A DNA stretch of 64,000 bases, from contig CANOTO010000005.1 in the NCBI GenBank assembly GCA_947570215.1, positions 62,001 to 126,000 on the forward strand, given 5' to 3'. The notes beneath the pieces were generated by a model. That model saw only the letters and a program-made list of their open reading frames with translations, was not told the DNA's origin and searched no databases. Each line of letters opens with the position of its first letter. Position 1 is the stretch's first letter. This document shows positions 61,727 through 64,000 of the stretch, one piece after another. Origin of the DNA: an uncultured Clostridia bacterium (GTDB taxonomy: Bacteria; Bacillota; Clostridia; Christensenellales; CAG-314). The position numbers and the translations under genes were made by a program.

Positions 61727-62500
61727 ATGCTTATGGCGCGTAAAATTGTGATAACGGGCGGTAAGGGCGGAACGGGCAAAACTACCGTTTGCGCCAATTT
61801 AGGCATAGCGCTTGCAAGGCTCAATTTTAGAGTTCTGTTGATGGATATGGATATAGGTCTAAACAATTTGGACGTGGTAATGAAGGTGGAAGACAAGGTC
61901 GTTTTCGACTTTATCGACGTGGTGGAAAACAGATGCCGAGCGGGGCAGGCGCTTATACAGGACGAAGCCGAGCCTACGCTATACGTTATGCCGAGCTGCC
62001 ATTCCGCCAAACGTCAAGTAACGGCGGACGCGGTAAAAAAGGTAATATCCCGTTTGTCCGACACATTCGACTATATCTTGCTCGATTGCCCTGCGGGTAT
62101 CGACGTGGGCTTCCGTAGGGCGATAAATTGCGCGGACGAAGCCATAGTGGTAGTTACGCCTCATTTGTCGGGCGTTCGCGACGCCGACAAGACCATAACT
62201 CAGCTAACCGCCAATTCCGTAAGCGTAAATGTGGTGGTTAACCGAGTTCGTGGCGATTTGGTGGCGTCGGGCGAGATGCTGTCGGCGTTCGAAGTGTTCG
62301 GTCTGTTGGGTCATACGGCTTTGGGCGTAATTCCCGAAAACGACGACGTCAACTGCAATGTGGATTTGCACGCCTGCCGCAAGCCCTTCGACGTGTTGGC
62401 GCGTAATTTGACAAGCGGGTCGTATGATATGTACGACTGCGTATCCCGCTACAAGGGTGTGTTCGGACGGCTAAAACGCAAATTCAAAAAAAACGTATAA
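61727..62500 (+). CDS. minD: Septum-site-determining protein MinD
   Basis: 257 aa (the ATG at 61727 with AGGAGA; the second ATG at 61733 is possible). Deviant Walker A KGGTGKTT at residues ~12-19, LLMDMDIGLNNLD, DYILLDCPAGID, and the C-terminal membrane-targeting helix KGVFGRLKRKFKK. MinD is a membrane ATPase that positions MinC to block polar division. No minC is seen in the window (it may be lacking or lie elsewhere). Confidence 0.93.
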   Translation: MLMARKIVITGGKGGTGKTTVCANLGIALARLNFRVLLMDMDIGLNNLDVVMKVEDKVVFDFIDVVENRCRAGQALIQDEAEPTLYVMPSCHSAKRQVTADAVKKVISRLSDTFDYILLDCPAGIDVGFRRAINCADEAIVVVTPHLSGVRDADKTITQLTANSVSVNVVVNRVRGDLVASGEMLSAFEVFGLLGHTALGVIPENDDVNCNVDLHACRKPFDVLARNLTSGSYDMYDCVSRYKGVFGRLKRKFKKNV

Positions 62501-62512
62501 GGAGTATATACT

Positions 62513-62728
62513 ATGCCGAGCGACAATTATAATCGCGCGCAAGCGATGATATTGGACGACAAATACAATTTGGCGAAAACGGGATTTTTCAAGGAGCTAA
62601 GGGAAGTGGTGACGAAGTATATGGAGTGCGACGCGCTTAAGGTGGATACCTTTTCCAACGGAAATTTGGATATAGTTATCACCATTTCCGCAAAAAAACT
62701 TTACAAACAATTAACTCCCGTGGAATAA
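62513..62728 (+). CDS. minE: MinE-like topological factor
   Basis: 71 aa. Residues ~24-66 match the MinE topological specificity fold: FFKELREVVTKYMECDALKVDTFSNGNLDIVITI. The N-terminal RAQAMILDDKYN could be the MinD-contact helix. It directly follows minD (12 bases, AAGGAG). Distant from E. coli MinE by eye, but context strongly supports it. Confidence 0.8.
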   Translation: MPSDNYNRAQAMILDDKYNLAKTGFFKELREVVTKYMECDALKVDTFSNGNLDIVITISAKKLYKQLTPVE

Positions 62729-62777
62729 AGAAAACTGTCGTAGCATAAGTTTATTGTGAACACAAGGAGGTACAATT

Positions 62778-63404
62778 ATGAACTACGACGGAGTAAACAG
62801 TATTGTATGCGACGCGGAGGAAAACGATTGGTTAGACGTATCCTATTCGGAACGCAAGTACGTCGAACAACCCGCGGCTAAGCAACGCAAATTCAAGTTC
62901 GGTTTGCCCAAAATAAAAATCAACAAAAAATTCGCCGTAATAGCTGGAGTTGCCGTGTTATGCGTCGCGCTTATGGCGTGCTTGCTGTTTATCGACGGCA
63001 ATTTCAGCAAAGACGTATTCAACGCCGTCAAGACAGCTTATTCGTCGGCTATTTTCGGCGGAGAACCCGCGCCGGTAGCCGCAAAAATCGCAATTCCCGC
63101 AAACGTCAATCTCGTAGACGTCAAGGAAGGCGTAGCAACCTTTAACGGCGGTCGCGCAACATTGTCTTTTACCGACGGCAAAATTACGGAAGTCGGCGAA
63201 GATTTCGTAAAAGTGGCGATAGACGACGCTACGACTATTACGTACAATCAACTTACCGAGATATACGTCAAGGCGGGCGACAGTATTTCCGCCAACGCTT
63301 TAATAGGCAAATATAAGGATAGCTTTACAACAGTTTTAACTGTCGGAGGCGAAGCCGTAACGGACGTTGTCGCTTCCGAGAAGCAATTGACGTGGAACGT
63401 GTAA
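62778..63404 (+). CDS. spoIVFA: SpoIVFA-like protein
   Basis: 208 aa. A charged cytoplasmic N-terminus, one membrane helix (~53-72), then a beta-rich external domain with the Gly-Asp-x-Ile and VGG elements of the M23-like fold but no zinc ligands, as in SpoIVFA. It precedes the SpoIVFB-type protease as in Bacillus, where SpoIVFA tethers SpoIVFB. Recognition of SpoIVFA rests on order and topology more than on sequence. RBS AAGGAGG. Confidence 0.6.
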   Translation: MNYDGVNSIVCDAEENDWLDVSYSERKYVEQPAAKQRKFKFGLPKIKINKKFAVIAGVAVLCVALMACLLFIDGNFSKDVFNAVKTAYSSAIFGGEPAPVAAKIAIPANVNLVDVKEGVATFNGGRATLSFTDGKITEVGEDFVKVAIDDATTITYNQLTEIYVKAGDSISANALIGKYKDSFTTVLTVGGEAVTDVVASEKQLTWNV

Positions 63405-64000
63405 AAATCAAAATAAAACCGAGTTTTTACGTCTTTATCGTGGCGGCGGTGGTATTCCGGCAAGGATACTTCGCCGCCACGTACGCTATTGCGGTATTAT
63501 TGCACGAACTGTCGCATTATTTGGTTGCAAGCAAGCTGTTTTATCATTGCAATGAAATACAGCTCAGTATTTTCGGCGCGGTTTTATACGGCGAATTTCA
63601 AGACGTAACGCCCGGCGATCGGGTCAAGATTGCGTTGGCCGGTCCGACGTGCAATCTTATACTGTGCGTTATTTGCTCGGCATTGTGGTGGATAGCTCCC
63701 GAAACGTACTATTATACGGAAGATTTCTTTTTTGCAAATATAAGTATGGCACTTGTCAATATGCTTCCGTGTTATCCGTTGGACGGCGGACGGGTGCTTA
63801 CCGGATTGTTGGAAAAAAAGTTGGATAAGCGTGCGGTTAAAGTAACAAAGGTTTTAACCGTAGCGGTGTCCCTTGCTTTGTTCGGCGTGTTTGTCCTGTC
63901 GCTTTTTACGCGTCACAATTTGTTTAACGTGGGCGCGTTCGCGGTGTGTTTGTTTTCGGGAATATTCGCAACAGGCAATGAGTGCTATGTACGCACTGCG
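63392..64000 (+). CDS. spoIVFB: SpoIVFB-type intramembrane metalloprotease, truncated by window end
   Basis: No ATG is available; GTG at 63392 overlaps the previous gene by 13 bases. The zinc motif HELSHYL (HExxH) appears near residue 42, and PCYPLDGGRVL (the NPxDGG-like motif) near 130, both in membrane helices. SpoIVFB cleaves pro-SigK in Bacillus; a SigK gene with a pro-sequence is at 19323 in this window. The C-terminus continues beyond base 64000. Confidence 0.82.
   Translation, partial: MERVKIKIKPSFYVFIVAAVVFRQGYFAATYAIAVLLHELSHYLVASKLFYHCNEIQLSIFGAVLYGEFQDVTPGDRVKIALAGPTCNLILCVICSALWWIAPETYYYTEDFFFANISMALVNMLPCYPLDGGRVLTGLLEKKLDKRAVKVTKVLTVAVSLALFGVFVLSLFTRHNLFNVGAFAVCLFSGIFATGNECYVRTA

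Noticed and set aside
1..64000. CRISPR array, IS element, prophage, rRNA or origin
   Set aside because: No regularly spaced repeats, transposase or phage structural genes, or DnaA-box cluster could be seen by eye.

Overview
The window looks like a chromosomal segment from an uncultured, spore-forming-type Bacillota (Clostridia-like). The evidence is seen in the sequence: a SigK-type sporulation sigma factor, a SpoIVFA/SpoIVFB-type pair at the right edge, an L27 ribosomal protein carrying the Firmicutes N-terminal extension next to its protease Prp, RqcH, a TPP-riboswitch-controlled ThiT, and low-GC Gram-positive promoters and Shine-Dalgarno sites. Most of it is ordinary housekeeping sequence with short gaps and many stem-loop terminators. 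I found no prophage, insertion sequence, CRISPR array or rRNA. One tRNA is present (Val, CAC anticodon, minus strand).

Layout. 0-3.2 kb: a YfbR-type nucleotidase, a degenerate ABC ATPase and an S41 protease as one overlapping operon. 3.2-5.7 kb: two small hypothetical genes, then a divergent NifS-like protein and a DUF3343 protein. 5.8-9.3 kb: nth, a GltD-like oxidoreductase, obg, yhbY. 9.3-10.1 kb: a collapsed glgC-glgD-glgA glycogen locus. 10.1-13.1 kb: yfcE, pnuC, an acetyltransferase and a small XRE regulator facing a small unknown gene. 13.2-20 kb: typA, glmS, galK, a lipoprotein, a stand-alone FakA-like domain and sigK. 20.1-23.4 kb: a candidate structured RNA with its own promoter and terminator in front of a membrane protein, then a radical SAM protein and two half-size chromate transporters. 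23.4-26.5 kb: an AT-rich accessory patch (two small DNA-binding-type proteins, a Cys-rich protein, a DUF2130 protein) ending at tRNA-Val, with short repeats of the tRNA 3' end.

26.7-33.6 kb: rplU-prp-rpmA, an OGG-type glycosylase, a NYN-domain protein with a very long charged helix, an SGNH hydrolase, an esterase and an aldo/keto reductase. 34.1-42.4 kb: one long operon comEA-like, comEC, holA, membrane protein, M28 peptidase, lspA, rluD, a carbamoyltransferase-fold protein without its catalytic motifs, and a zinc-ribbon membrane protein. 42.6-48 kb: rqcH, a decayed repeat-protein gene and a large membrane alpha/beta hydrolase. 48.2-52.8 kb: a glycerol operon (GlpA-like dehydrogenase, FAD oxidoreductase, DUF1667 protein, glpK). 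53.2-56.7 kb: rho, mnmA and an acyltransferase-type membrane protein. 56.9-61.6 kb: an XRE protein with tandem helical repeats, TPP riboswitch plus an enlarged ThiT, Ppx/GppA and a GNAT gene broken by one stop codon. 61.7-64 kb: minD, minE, spoIVFA-like and spoIVFB (cut by the window edge).

The most interesting signals are the precise collapse of the glycogen locus, the independent-looking structured RNA at 20.2 kb, the tRNA-3'-end repeats bracketing small gene cassettes at 24.3-26.4 kb, and a set of proteins that keep their family fold but have lost catalytic residues (ComEC beta-lactamase-like part, carbamoyltransferase, ABC ATPase).
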